From positions 1 to 64,000 of the forward strand of contig CAYVKM010000004.1 in the NCBI GenBank assembly GCA_964452045.1: a DNA stretch of 64,000 nucleotides. The letters run 5' to 3'. This stretch comes from CAYVKM01 sp964452045 (lineage in GTDB: Bacteria > Calditrichota > Calditrichia > RBG-13-44-9). The first letter of the stretch is position 1, and every line of letters starts with the position of its first letter. The translations under genes were made by a program, and so were the position numbers. The notes below the pieces were generated by a model. That model had not been told where the DNA came from. It saw only the letters and a list, made by a program, of their open reading frames with translations, and ran no database searches. Positions 9,155 through 19,200 of the stretch are shown here, piece by piece.

Positions 9155-10309
9155 ATGAAAAAAATTATTGAGATTGCCGTACCTATTGAAGAAATTGAGA
9201 AACGCAAGGAAAGAGTCACCCGGGCAAAGAACTTTCAAACACCGGACCGGGTACCGGTTATTCCGGCGATTGCCCATCGTTTTCTGGTGCCGCAGGTTGG
9301 TGTAAAATTTCGGGATTATTATGACGATCCGGAAACCATGCTGCGTACCCAGATTTTGGCGCAAAAATGGCTCCTGGAAAATATCAGGACCGATGCCTAT
9401 AGCATTACTGGTGCCTGGGTAGGTGCCTGGACAGATTTTCAAAATTCTTTTGAGGCGGGAAGCCTTGGATGTGAGGTGGTTTTTCCGGAGAATGATATTC
9501 CCTGGGTCGGAGAAAGTTGGGTTAAAGAGGATCGGGATCTGAAAAAACTGGAAGCATTCGATTTCGTCCATACCGGTTTGAATGCCCGCCAGATTAACTA
9601 CCGGAATCAAATGATTGAAGTTGCTGAGAAATATCCGGTTCGGTTCCAGGGAGGCGAAGTGTTTTATCCCGGAGAAACTCCCAACCTTACCCATACCTCG
9701 GACGGACCTTTTGGCGTGGCTGGAGATGTGATGGGAATAACTGAAATTTTTACTGCAGTATCCGAACGACCTGATTTTGTAAGGGAAGTTATGCGAATCG
9801 TGACGGATAAATTGATTGAATATCTGGATTTCTGCTGGGAGGAAGAAGGTTTGTCGGTGCCAAAGGATTTTGCCTGGACTGATGATCTGGCAGTTTCGCT
9901 TTCCGAGGAGATGTACCGGGATCTGGTTCTACCATTTGAAAAAAAATTGCGTTTCAATTTTGATGGTTACTTAAGCTTGCATATGTGCGGTAAGTCAGAT
10001 CACTTGTTAAAAACATTCCGCGACGAACTGCAGATTCATGAGCTTCAGGGATTCGGTTACCAGGTGGATCTGGATTATATTGCCTCAGTGATGGGTGGAA
10101 AGGTAGTTCTTATCGGTAATGTCGATCCAATGTTGATTCATTCCGGAACCCCGGATGAAGTGATGGAAGCCTCCCGGAAAGTGATCGAGAAACTGTCACC
10201 TTTCAAGGGATTTATCCTGCAGGATGGGAATAACATTCCGCCCGGCACACCCATCGATAATATAAACGCCATGATGGAGGCAGCAGAAAAATATGGCGTT
10301 TTTGAATAA
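9155..10309 (+). CDS. URO-D superfamily protein 2
   Basis: About 384 residues from the ATG at 9155; an in-frame TTG at 9134 would add seven residues, and neither has a clear ribosome site. URO-D fold with H276 and C278 (LHMCGK) of the zinc site. The C-terminal motif reads GNNIPPGTP, against GCDIPPGVP in protein 4 of this window, so the third zinc ligand Cys is Asn here. The 81-residue gap after C278 matches the 80-residue gap in protein 4, which makes the alignment secure. It has an ENDIPW motif near residue 115, like the ENDVPT motif of protein 4. Same operon as the xylulokinase and GH31 genes. Function unknown beyond the superfamily. Confidence 0.78.
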   Translation: MKKIIEIAVPIEEIEKRKERVTRAKNFQTPDRVPVIPAIAHRFLVPQVGVKFRDYYDDPETMLRTQILAQKWLLENIRTDAYSITGAWVGAWTDFQNSFEAGSLGCEVVFPENDIPWVGESWVKEDRDLKKLEAFDFVHTGLNARQINYRNQMIEVAEKYPVRFQGGEVFYPGETPNLTHTSDGPFGVAGDVMGITEIFTAVSERPDFVREVMRIVTDKLIEYLDFCWEEEGLSVPKDFAWTDDLAVSLSEEMYRDLVLPFEKKLRFNFDGYLSLHMCGKSDHLLKTFRDELQIHELQGFGYQVDLDYIASVMGGKVVLIGNVDPMLIHSGTPDEVMEASRKVIEKLSPFKGFILQDGNNIPPGTPIDNINAMMEAAEKYGVFE

Positions 10310-10348
10310 AAGCAGTTTTAAGGCAAACATCAGGATTTTCTTCCAAGA

Positions 10349-11473
10349 ATGATAAATACTATTCAACAAACAAAAGACTTTTTAACACGGCTCTGGCGAA
10401 TGGAAAACGAGGAGCGTCCGGGATATGTGTTGAGTTATCTCGGTCCGGAGGTCGGGGGAGGCCCGGTAGTAAGAAGTGCCCTTTTTTCGACCGAGGGTAA
10501 AGATACGGTGCGGGACAGGCTGCTTAATCCCGGTAAATATTTGCAGGCCCAACTGGACGAAATAGAAGATCAGTTAAAACTCCGGGGAGATTTTATACCC
10601 AGCCTTTGCCCGTCACTCGGTGTTATTGCGATTGCTTCTGCCTTTGGTTGTGAGGTGGTCTGGTGGGAAAAGGATTTTCCCGCGGTAAAACCCATTATGG
10701 AAGGGGAATTGGAGGAAGTACAAGATTTGTCCAAACCGGATCTCACTGCCGGTGAACTTGGCAGAATTCTGGATTACACCCATTTTTTTATTGAGGAAAC
10801 CAGCAGCGAATATCCGATCCGGCTTACGGATATCCAGGGACCTTTGGATAATGCCGGACTTATTATGGGGCATAACAATCTTCTGACTGCCATGCTGTCC
10901 CATCCGTCAGCAGTCCATCATCTGATGGATCTGGTAACCGATCTCATGATTGATTTTATTAAGGCCCAGCGGGAAATTGTATACAAAGCAGGGATTGATT
11001 TCGTTCCGGCCATGTTTCTGCCCTGGATGCCGGATGGACTGGGAGTTGCAATTTCCAATGACGACTGGGTAATGATTTCTCCTGAGATGCACAATGAATT
11101 TCATCTCCCTTACCTGAACCGGCTCTCGGAAGAGTTTGGTGGGATTTACCTCCATTCCTGCGGAAACTGGCAGCATCAGATTTCCAGCATAAAGAAGATA
11201 TATCAACTTCGTGGACTGGAATTTGGGGCAAGCGAGACCCCGCCTGAAGCTGTTTTTGGCGCGTTCAATGGGAAAATCGTCTTAGCCTGCCGGGTGGGAT
11301 TTAACCGGGATTATCCTTTCGCCGGGATGGCGGATTTTGTTCGGCGCATTCTGAAAACCCGGAAAACCAATCGCGGTCTATTTATCAATATTGATGTGAC
11401 AAATGGGCTTACCGACCATAATTGGCCGGAAACTGATATCGGCGAAATCTACCAATTACTGGGAGTGGAATAG
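10349..11473 (+). CDS. URO-D superfamily protein 3
   Basis: 374 residues, the most divergent of the four URO-D proteins in the window. H269 and C271 (LHSCGN) remain, but no Cys follows in the region where the third zinc ligand is expected (INIDVTNG near 346-353). It keeps AFGCEVVWWEKDFPAV near 98-113, which corresponds to the Glu-Asn-Asp-x-Pro segment of its paralogues. The stop is immediately followed by the GH31 start, so translation is probably coupled. Substrate unknown; the tight link with sugar isomerases and kinases suggests a sugar-derived substrate, which is inference only. Confidence 0.75.
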   Translation: MINTIQQTKDFLTRLWRMENEERPGYVLSYLGPEVGGGPVVRSALFSTEGKDTVRDRLLNPGKYLQAQLDEIEDQLKLRGDFIPSLCPSLGVIAIASAFGCEVVWWEKDFPAVKPIMEGELEEVQDLSKPDLTAGELGRILDYTHFFIEETSSEYPIRLTDIQGPLDNAGLIMGHNNLLTAMLSHPSAVHHLMDLVTDLMIDFIKAQREIVYKAGIDFVPAMFLPWMPDGLGVAISNDDWVMISPEMHNEFHLPYLNRLSEEFGGIYLHSCGNWQHQISSIKKIYQLRGLEFGASETPPEAVFGAFNGKIVLACRVGFNRDYPFAGMADFVRRILKTRKTNRGLFINIDVTNGLTDHNWPETDIGEIYQLLGVE

Positions 11474-11474
11474 A

Positions 11475-13874
11475 ATGATCTCTGCTCCACGAAATGCTCC
11501 GCCAGGTTTCGACTGGATCGTCCGGGTAAAAATCTGGGAAATGAAAGACAGTTCATTTACGCTCCACGTACAAACCGCAAATGGCAAACAAGCCAGTGTT
11601 ATCTTTCGAGTAATTACTCCCTGGATCTGGCACATCGTATTTTTACCTCCTGGTGTTAAATATATAGCAATGGATGAAGTTGTTAAGTTTGTAGTCCCCC
11701 AAAAGCTTAAACTAAACTTAACGGAGAGCGGTAGGTTTTTAAAGATCACGGGTTCCAAATTGACACTGCTAATATCAAAGGATCTCTGGTCATTTTCTTT
11801 TCAGGACAAAAGTGGAAATCATCTGCTGCGGGAAAATCCGGGTGATATCGACGGACTGGGGCAGCCCTTTGTTCAGAATCTTGGCTATATCAAACAAGAA
11901 GGTCGGATAAACACGGTAACCGAGTCCTTTCATTTGAAACCGGATGAACATCTGTACGGACTGGGGGAAAAATTTACCCGACTTGATAAAGTGGGTCAGA
12001 AAATAGTTACCTGGACTGTGGATGCTCTGGGCTCTACCAGTGAACGTTCCCATAAAAATGTCCCATTACTTATCAGCACATGTGGATATGGCTTGTTTCT
12101 AAATTCTTCAGCCCGGATAACCTGGGAGCTGGGAACCGAATCTACCCAGTCCTACTGCATTTTTCAGGAATCTTCATTTATAGATGCCTATTTGATCTAT
12201 GGACCAAAACCAGCAAATATCCTATCTCGTTATGCTGACCTGACCGGGCATGCCCCGGTTCCGCCCAAATGGAGTTTTGGACTATGGATTTCTACTGCCG
12301 GAACCTATAGGGATCAGAAGTCGGTGATGAAACTGTTAAGAGGAATTGAACAACATAGGATCCCTGCTAACGTTTTGCATATTGATACCTGGTGGATGCG
12401 GGAACGAAAATACTGCGATTTTATCTGGGATCGCCATGCTTTTCCTGAGGTAGAGAAGCTTATTCACAAAATTAAACAGAAAAAGCTCAAACTATCCCTT
12501 TGGATTCAACCCTATATCTCCACCGAAAGCGAACTTTTTGATATCGGTAAGCAAAAGGGATATTTCTTGAAACGTTTGAATGGCGAAGTCTATATTATAA
12601 ACTATGGTCTCTCACTTGCGCCGGCACCTGATGGGGTTGTAAGACTAGCGGAAGAGAAACAAGGGTGGAATGCACCGGTGGCGCTGGTGGATTTCACCAA
12701 TCCGGAGGCATATCGGTGGTTCCAGGATCTGGCCAGGCCTGTTTTACAAATGGGTGCCGACATCTATAAAACTGATTTTGGTGAAGACGTCCCCAGGGAT
12801 GCAGTATTTCATAATGGCCAGACCGGAGCACTCATGCACAATCTTTATCCTTTGCTCTACAATAAAGCAATCTTTGAAGTTGTGAAACAGGAAAAAGATT
12901 ATGGACTGGTCTGGGCTCGGTCGGGATTTGCCGGTAGCCAGAAATATCCGGTTTGCTGGTCCGGAGATCCGGCAGCGGATTGGGATAGTCTGGCGGTGAC
13001 CATTCGCGGCGGACTCTCCCTGGGATTTTCCGGTATTCCCTTTTGGAGCAATGACATTGGCGGCTACCGGGGTATGCCGTCAGCAGAATTATATGTTCGT
13101 TGGGCGCAATTTGGGTTATTTTGCTCCCATAGCCGTATGCATGGAGATAGTCCCCGTGAACCCTGGTATTTTGGTGATACTGCACTGCGGATTGTCAGAA
13201 AATATATTCTTCTGCGTTACCGGTTATTTCCCTACATCTATTGTACAGCAATTGAATCACACCGGACGGGGATGCCGGTCATTCGGCCCATGCCGCTGCT
13301 CTTCCCGGAGGATCCCAACTACCATAGCCTGGATCTGCAATATATGTTCGGACCCTGGCTGCTGGTAGCCCCCATGTATAATGATTCGGATTTCCGCTGG
13401 ATTTATCTGCCGAAAGGCAAATGGATTGATTTCTTTAATGGTAAAATTTTTAAAGGTCCGGCCAATATCAGGTTCAAGGCGCCTCTGGACAAATTACCCT
13501 TGTTTGTTCGATCCGGTGCCATTCTGCCAATGATGCGGAAAAGTTTTCGAATTCCGGAGGGTTCGATAAATCCGTTAATTGTTGAAGTCTTCCCTGAGGA
13601 TAATAGTCATTACACCTTGTTTGAGGACGAGGGGAAAACCGATTTTCAGTGTTCAAAATCGGAAAAAGAGATCATTCTAAGGATCACCGGTAAATTCGTA
13701 CGAAATTATATTCTGCATTTTAGAACCATCAAGAATATCAAAGAAGCGCGGATTGAAACAGGAGGGAAATTGGAGTTGGTTGATAAATTAAAAATTAAAA
13801 ATTTCAGGAATGGCATTGAACTCTCCATTAACAGGATAACAGAAGCGAAAATTATTTTTGACATAGGAGTCTGA
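11475..13874 (+). CDS. Glycoside hydrolase family 31, alpha-xylosidase-like
   Basis: About 799 residues from the ATG at 11475. A longer frame from 11403 would overlap the preceding gene by 71 bases and lies inside its coding sequence, so I reject it. GH31 layout: N-terminal beta-sandwich, barrel from about 255, C-terminal sandwiches. The nucleophile is D434 in YKTDFGEDVP, close to the KTDFGE of E. coli YicI, and the acid/base is D498 in CWSGDPAADWDS. YicI-type enzymes release alpha-linked xylose from xyloglucan fragments. There is no signal peptide, so it acts in the cytoplasm on imported oligosaccharides. Downstream the xylose-isomerase-fold gene starts 2 bases after the stop. Alpha-glucosidase activity is an alternative. 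Confidence 0.87.
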   Translation: MISAPRNAPPGFDWIVRVKIWEMKDSSFTLHVQTANGKQASVIFRVITPWIWHIVFLPPGVKYIAMDEVVKFVVPQKLKLNLTESGRFLKITGSKLTLLISKDLWSFSFQDKSGNHLLRENPGDIDGLGQPFVQNLGYIKQEGRINTVTESFHLKPDEHLYGLGEKFTRLDKVGQKIVTWTVDALGSTSERSHKNVPLLISTCGYGLFLNSSARITWELGTESTQSYCIFQESSFIDAYLIYGPKPANILSRYADLTGHAPVPPKWSFGLWISTAGTYRDQKSVMKLLRGIEQHRIPANVLHIDTWWMRERKYCDFIWDRHAFPEVEKLIHKIKQKKLKLSLWIQPYISTESELFDIGKQKGYFLKRLNGEVYIINYGLSLAPAPDGVVRLAEEKQGWNAPVALVDFTNPEAYRWFQDLARPVLQMGADIYKTDFGEDVPRDAVFHNGQTGALMHNLYPLLYNKAIFEVVKQEKDYGLVWARSGFAGSQKYPVCWSGDPAADWDSLAVTIRGGLSLGFSGIPFWSNDIGGYRGMPSAELYVRWAQFGLFCSHSRMHGDSPREPWYFGDTALRIVRKYILLRYRLFPYIYCTAIESHRTGMPVIRPMPLLFPEDPNYHSLDLQYMFGPWLLVAPMYNDSDFRWIYLPKGKWIDFFNGKIFKGPANIRFKAPLDKLPLFVRSGAILPMMRKSFRIPEGSINPLIVEVFPEDNSHYTLFEDEGKTDFQCSKSEKEIILRITGKFVRNYILHFRTIKNIKEARIETGGKLELVDKLKIKNFRNGIELSINRITEAKIIFDIGV

Positions 13875-13876
13875 TC

Positions 13877-15016
13877 ATGTCACCAAAAAAGTCTAACCAT
13901 AGCCTTTGTCGATGGACCTTTAATGCCGGTAAGGGTGGATTTGTCCCGGCTGATATTCGTCCTGCCTGGGACGAAGCAAAACTGGACACCCCGGGCGTTA
14001 TCCGGCTCATCAAAGAGAAAATTGTCCCCCGTGTGCCGGAGCATATCCTCCTGGGCTTTGAAATCCATTACGATAATGAAGTGAACGAACAGAACGCTGA
14101 AGCGGTGGCGGAAGCCTTACTTGATTGTGGAATGTACCTGGCAATGATTACTCCCGGTGCCCATATTCACTATGGTTATGGTGGGCCTGCCTCAATGGAT
14201 ATCGAAGAACGGAAATCGGCCAATTTTTTTGCCCGACGAACGGTTGATCTGGCTTACCAGGAACTGCGTAAAGCCTGGCATCCCCACAAATCACTTTTTC
14301 CCAGCCTGGTGATCTGGAACGGTTCCTTTGGATACGATCTGGCTACTACTGGTGTGCAGCAGATGTATCAGAATCTGAAGGACGGTATCGCCGGAGTATG
14401 TCAATATGAAGCCCAAAAGGGGGGTGATCTATATATTGGAATTGAGCCCAAGCCGAATGAGGGGCATGCTGCAATGCTGTTGCCAACGGTGGCCAGTACC
14501 ATAATTTTCTGGCATAAATTGGAGAAGGAGTATGGCATTTCCCTACGGAAGAAGGGGGTGAATAAAGAGTTTGGTCATTCCGAGATGATCGGGCTGGATC
14601 ACGTCTATGATACGGTGGAGGAAATTGACAACGATATGCTGGTACATATGCATGTTAATAGTCAGGGTTATAATGATGGAATCCTGTTAGGTGGGCCAGG
14701 AAAGTTTGATATTGATAATGGAGTTCGGATCAACGGGATGAATATTGCTGTGGCTGGTTTAATGCAAAAGGCTGGGTATAAGCGCTGGAAGGGACATGAC
14801 ATGCAGCCCCGGCCCCATGACAATGAAGAACAGGCTATTAACCGGGTGGTGCGCAGTATTCTCAGTTGGGAAGCCTGCGAGAAGGCAGCTGCGGAACTGG
14901 ATGAAAAGAAACTGTTTGAATTTTTATCCTCTCGCCAAACAGCAGCAGTTGAGGATCTGATCCGTGGAGCCATAAATGATGCTCAAAAATATTTTGATGA
15001 ATTGTATGCATCCTGA
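13877..15016 (+). CDS. Xylose-isomerase-like TIM-barrel protein with altered metal ligand
   Basis: 379 residues with the xylose isomerase fold. Metal ligands can be matched to xylose isomerase: E190 (IEPKPNE), E231 and H234 (EFGHSEM), D278 and D280 (KFDID), and D308 (GHDMQP). The Asp of the usual HxDxN motif is His here (HMHVN, H259). The candidate catalytic His is H64 (FEIHYDN). Family members isomerise aldoses to ketoses in the cytoplasm. It is the last gene of the operon with GH31, xylulokinase and D-lyxose isomerase, so xylose to xylulose is the simplest guess. The altered ligand and unusual flanking motifs mean another aldose or an epimerase role is possible, so I do not assign xylA. Confidence 0.75.
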   Translation: MSPKKSNHSLCRWTFNAGKGGFVPADIRPAWDEAKLDTPGVIRLIKEKIVPRVPEHILLGFEIHYDNEVNEQNAEAVAEALLDCGMYLAMITPGAHIHYGYGGPASMDIEERKSANFFARRTVDLAYQELRKAWHPHKSLFPSLVIWNGSFGYDLATTGVQQMYQNLKDGIAGVCQYEAQKGGDLYIGIEPKPNEGHAAMLLPTVASTIIFWHKLEKEYGISLRKKGVNKEFGHSEMIGLDHVYDTVEEIDNDMLVHMHVNSQGYNDGILLGGPGKFDIDNGVRINGMNIAVAGLMQKAGYKRWKGHDMQPRPHDNEEQAINRVVRSILSWEACEKAAAELDEKKLFEFLSSRQTAAVEDLIRGAINDAQKYFDELYAS

Positions 15017-15076
15017 ATGGTAATATAATCTCCAGTTTAAAAATTATAACCGATATCGAGTAAGAATTTCGGATGG

Positions 15077-16078
15077 TTAATTCGTTTGATAAACCTTCCA
15101 CGCCTTAAAAAAGCTTTTTAAATTTTCTTTCGGAACACCCGGTGGAATATCACACCCAGTGGATAGAATATAGTTTTTGTATTTCCTGGTTTTATCCAGC
15201 AGATCGAGGGTTGTCTGGTAAACCTGGTCGGGTGTCGACTCCTTGAAGATCCCAACCGGATCTAGATTGCCCATCACCAGCAAGTCTTTATTGAGATAAG
15301 CCAGGGCTGAGAGAATGTCACACTGATTGCCCAGATGGAGGGCCGCTGCTTTGGTATTTTGCATGCTTTCCAGTAGGGGATTAGTATTCCCGCAGTTGTG
15401 CAGTACCAGGATAAAACTATCGTCCTGAACCGTCTCAACCACCTGCCGGATGTAAATTGAGGAAAATTCCTGGCATAGTTCCGGGGAAAGCATACCGGCC
15501 GCCGGTTCGGCCATGATAACCCCGCCGGTCCCGGCTGTTTTAAAAGCCTGGCAATATATTGTCAGGAAGGCAGTACATTTCTCCAGTAATAGATGGATTG
15601 AAATCGGATCGATCAGCATTTCTATCATGATCTCGGTCATGCCATAAAGGCGCCCGGCCAGGCTGAACGGTCCGATGCAACCTGCTAATACTGGCCGATC
15701 GGTAATATGCATTGCCGCTAATTGGGCAGCTTTCAGATATTCGGGCAGTCTTTTCCGATCAAGCTCGGGCACCTTTAATTTGTCTATACTTTCCTTATCG
15801 CTCAGCAGTCTTCCGCATACAGTCGGAACATCATTTTCGCTGAAATGAACTTCAGCCCCGAAAGCTTCGGCTTCTACCGAGAGATCCATCATCATTGTGA
15901 CAGCCGCGGTGGGATAGGTTTCAGCAAGCGCCTGAACGATCTGATAATGAACTGTACCATCACTTACTGCCTGAAGGATTGTAGTGCCGATCATTTCAAT
16001 CCCCGGGTGGGTCATGATTGGTATGGTTACCCTCTGTTTTTGAGTGATGATTCTGTTTTTCCATTCCTTCATATTCAT
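15077..16078 (-). CDS. URO-D superfamily protein 4, MtaA/MtbA/CmuA-type methyltransferase-like
   Basis: 333 residues, the length of the methanogen enzymes MtaA and MtbA. All three expected zinc ligands are present: H227 and C229 (LHNCGN) and C309 (STGCDIPPG). This family moves a methyl group between a corrinoid protein and a thiol such as coenzyme M or an unknown acceptor. No corrinoid protein, activase or MtaB-like partner is in the window, so the acceptor is not known. It lies at the end of the leftward GH2 group and faces the rightward operon that holds three paralogues. A candidate promoter of its own is at 16153-16181. Methyltransferase chemistry is more likely here than in the other three paralogues. 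Confidence 0.8.
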   Translation of the reverse strand: MNMKEWKNRIITQKQRVTIPIMTHPGIEMIGTTILQAVSDGTVHYQIVQALAETYPTAAVTMMMDLSVEAEAFGAEVHFSENDVPTVCGRLLSDKESIDKLKVPELDRKRLPEYLKAAQLAAMHITDRPVLAGCIGPFSLAGRLYGMTEIMIEMLIDPISIHLLLEKCTAFLTIYCQAFKTAGTGGVIMAEPAAGMLSPELCQEFSSIYIRQVVETVQDDSFILVLHNCGNTNPLLESMQNTKAAALHLGNQCDILSALAYLNKDLLVMGNLDPVGIFKESTPDQVYQTTLDLLDKTRKYKNYILSTGCDIPPGVPKENLKSFFKAWKVYQTN

Positions 16079-16152
16079 ATGCAGTATAGAGTTTCGAGAT
16101 GATAAAATGAACCTATGATCTTTCAGATCCTTTAAAATTTTACCTCATTATC

Positions 16153-16181
16153 AGAATATTTTAATTCCTAGAAGTTGACAA
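16153..16181 (-). promoter_or_regulatory. Candidate sigma70 promoter for URO-D protein 4
   Basis: On the minus strand TTGTCA (16176-16181) and TATTCT (16153-16158) are separated by 17 bases, 75 bases upstream of the gene start at 16078. Each box differs from consensus by one or two bases. It could let this gene be expressed apart from the GH2 gene upstream. Confidence 0.4.
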
Positions 16182-16201
16182 ATGTCAGCTTTGGAGTATG
16201 A

Positions 16202-19200
16202 TCAATCCATCAGAGACTTAATTGAATTCGCCAATAATCGTCTGAGCAGAACCGGCTGCATGCCCTTTCCCGGTTGTTGTAAACCAGTAACCATTCCGGG
16301 CAGACTATGCCAGAGAATTTTCCCCTTTCCCAGCTTGGTAGTAAAACTGGCAGCGCCGATATTTCGATCATGATCCCTGCCATAACCAACGAAAACATCC
16401 ACATTTTGGCCCTCAAGCAGCAAGCCATCTGATCCGCTCACCGGTACCTGGTAATAGCTTTTCATGGCCTGATTAACCGGCATTCCATCAAAGACCGGGT
16501 GCTCCCGAACAAAAAACCAGGCGCCCATCCATGAGGCACGCACATTACCCACATGTCCCAGATAGTTGAAAGCGCCAGCTTCACCTAGCTTCTTGCCATA
16601 GGCATCGGCTGCCTCATGCCCGTCCGGAAGTACAAGCAGAGGTAATCCCGATTTTACCCGGGAGAGAACCTCATCGTCCAGGTTGAGTTTCTGACCATAA
16701 ACTCCCCACACCAATCCGTTTTTGTCGGTGTAAGACTCTCCACCACAATTAATGGCGATGACGGAATCTCCGGCCTCCACTTTTATGGCACTGAATTTGG
16801 CGTAATTGACCGTCAATTTGGGAACGGTGATCTTTACCACCCCATCCGGATCATTTACCACAAAGGAGGTATCCAAGGCGATATTTGGCCCACCCACGGT
16901 TTTGACAATATCGAAATCTTTCAGAACGGTATCGCCATTTATGGCCATGTTCATTACCCGGTCACCGGGATTTTTCAGGGTAACTTCAGCCAGGCGTAGA
17001 GTCACCTTGGCAGTCCCTCTGGGAAGATCGGTGAAGACATATTCCAGATTTCGCCAGTATCCCCAGCTCTCGGTATGGAAAAGCCGATCATCATCGGTAT
17101 TGGCAATTTCCCGGGTCGAATCGACCACCGATCGCCAGCCATACAACAAGCGGGTTGAGGCAATAAGTAAATCATAAATCCCACTTTTTTGATAAGCTTC
17201 CGCCTTTACCCCGGGAAAGTTGTTAAGCTCATTTATAAATTCTGGTTCATGGGTCAGCACACCAATCGAAACATTTCCCGCCAGATCAGGAAACTGGTCC
17301 ACCACCAGAATTTTTTCTTCACCGAAAACAGTTTGGTTATCTATAGCGCTTAACTTAAGATCATAGAATCCTTCTTTGGTCAATTCCGGGGTAATTACTG
17401 AAATTTCTATGGGATAAACGAAACGGTCCTTTTGCCAATCTGATAACGCAAATTGATTTGATTTTATTTCAGTACCATCAGGATCGGTAATGGTCAAACG
17501 AAAACCTTTCGGATGTGGTTTTCCGGTTTCATTTAACAGATAAAGATCCAGTGTATCCGGTTGTCCCAGCGAAACGACCAATGATCTTGGTTTTATGAAC
17601 GGGTGCAGGAGTTCCAGCCGTTTTTTAAGCAGTTCGGGATTGCCCTTAAAATTGCGCAGGTTGTCTACAAGTCCCGAGTGATTTTCGATGGCGGTCGATT
17701 CCCATCCACTGATGACCAGAAAATCGTTTGATTCGGATAATCGGGCGGTTTCAATAACCCTTCCCCAGAAATCGTAACATTTATCACCAATATTCAGAAA
17801 CAGTTTCTCGGTGGTGGGAAAAGCCGTGCGGAATTTCCATTTATCCAGAAAGGAATTGTAAGCCTGCAGGATCTCCTGGTGATCCTGCAGATCGTAACTC
17901 TGATTGCCATTATCTTTAATTTGCTGAATCATTGCCGGATGGTTATCGGGAACCGCCGCACCCAGCATTTCCCCCCAGACCACAATTTCTGAATCATTCT
18001 CCGAGTGATGAGTAAAATCTTTCATATCCTTGTACATGGGATCCTGCCAGACGCCCGGTCCTCCCACCGTGTGTTGATCCCACCAGCCGGAATAGCCATC
18101 ACCCCGGTCGAGATAAATCGTGTCATCATAAGGCTGCATCCAGGCTTGATTGCGAGGTGGAATACCGGACTTCAATACAATAATCCGGCTGGGATCCTCA
18201 GCATGCACGCGTTTCAGCAAATGAAATATGCGTGGATTATGTAAATCCGGATTGATCTCATTTTGGATGGTATACATTATAAGAGAGGGGTGGCCGCGAT
18301 GATCCCGGATCATCCGGATAATTTTTTCCTCCATATATTTTTCAGCAAACGTTCCTGGTTCGCCGTCTTTTCCGGAAATATCAATATTATCTTCGGGGGA
18401 ATTTGCGTATAAAGAAAATTCTTCACCGAATGCAGTTTGTCCGCCACCCGGTTCCATATACCGGAGTAAGCCCAGGCGATCCTGGGCATTTAAAACCTCG
18501 GCTTTGCCAATGTTCCGGTGAAATTGGATACAGTTCATCCCAAAAGCCTTTGCTGCCAGTACTTCTTTCTCGGCCAATTCTGGTGTTGGCCACAATCCGT
18601 TAAATCCCCAGAATCCCCAGGAAATGGCGGAGACTAGTCGTATTCGATTGCCATTTAAACGCAGCACCGCGTTTTTTCCTATTCCACCAGCCTCAAACCA
18701 GCGGAAGCCAAAAGTCTGGTGATAGGTATCCGTAAATTTCTTCTTATTTTTCCTAGAATTGCCGGTAAAACTGACCCGAACTTCATAAAGTTTGGGATTA
18801 TCCAGAGACCAGATTTCTGCCCCTGGGCAAATAATTGATGATTCGAATTCAAGATTTTTCCCAGCAGCAATTTCCACTTTTTCTTTTCGCGAAGTTAATT
18901 TCTCCCCGTTCTGTGGATCAGTTACTTCAAAGTGCAACTCTCCATTAAATGCATCGGAAACCTCATTTTGAATCATTCCACGCACCCGGATAGTTTTAAT
19001 ATCAGGTGTATTGAGAACCGCCACATTTTCCAGATAAACAGGATCATGTGCAGTGATGAATATTCCCCGGTCCAATCCCCCAAAACCATGACCCATGTGG
19101 AACTGGTATTTTCCCCATTTGTGCATGCGGGTGTCTACCCAATCCATTTCCCCACCAGGATTGGTAATCCGGATTGCCAGCAGATTAGCTGCCCCCGGCA

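Noticed and set aside
8990..9694. 234-codon open frame on the minus strand
   Set aside because: It spans the end of URO-D protein 1 and part of protein 2 in antisense, with composition of a shadow frame.
11403..11474. Upstream extension of the GH31 frame
   Set aside because: The extra 24 codons lie within the preceding gene in another frame and do not match the GH31 N-terminus; the ATG at 11475 directly after that gene is preferred.
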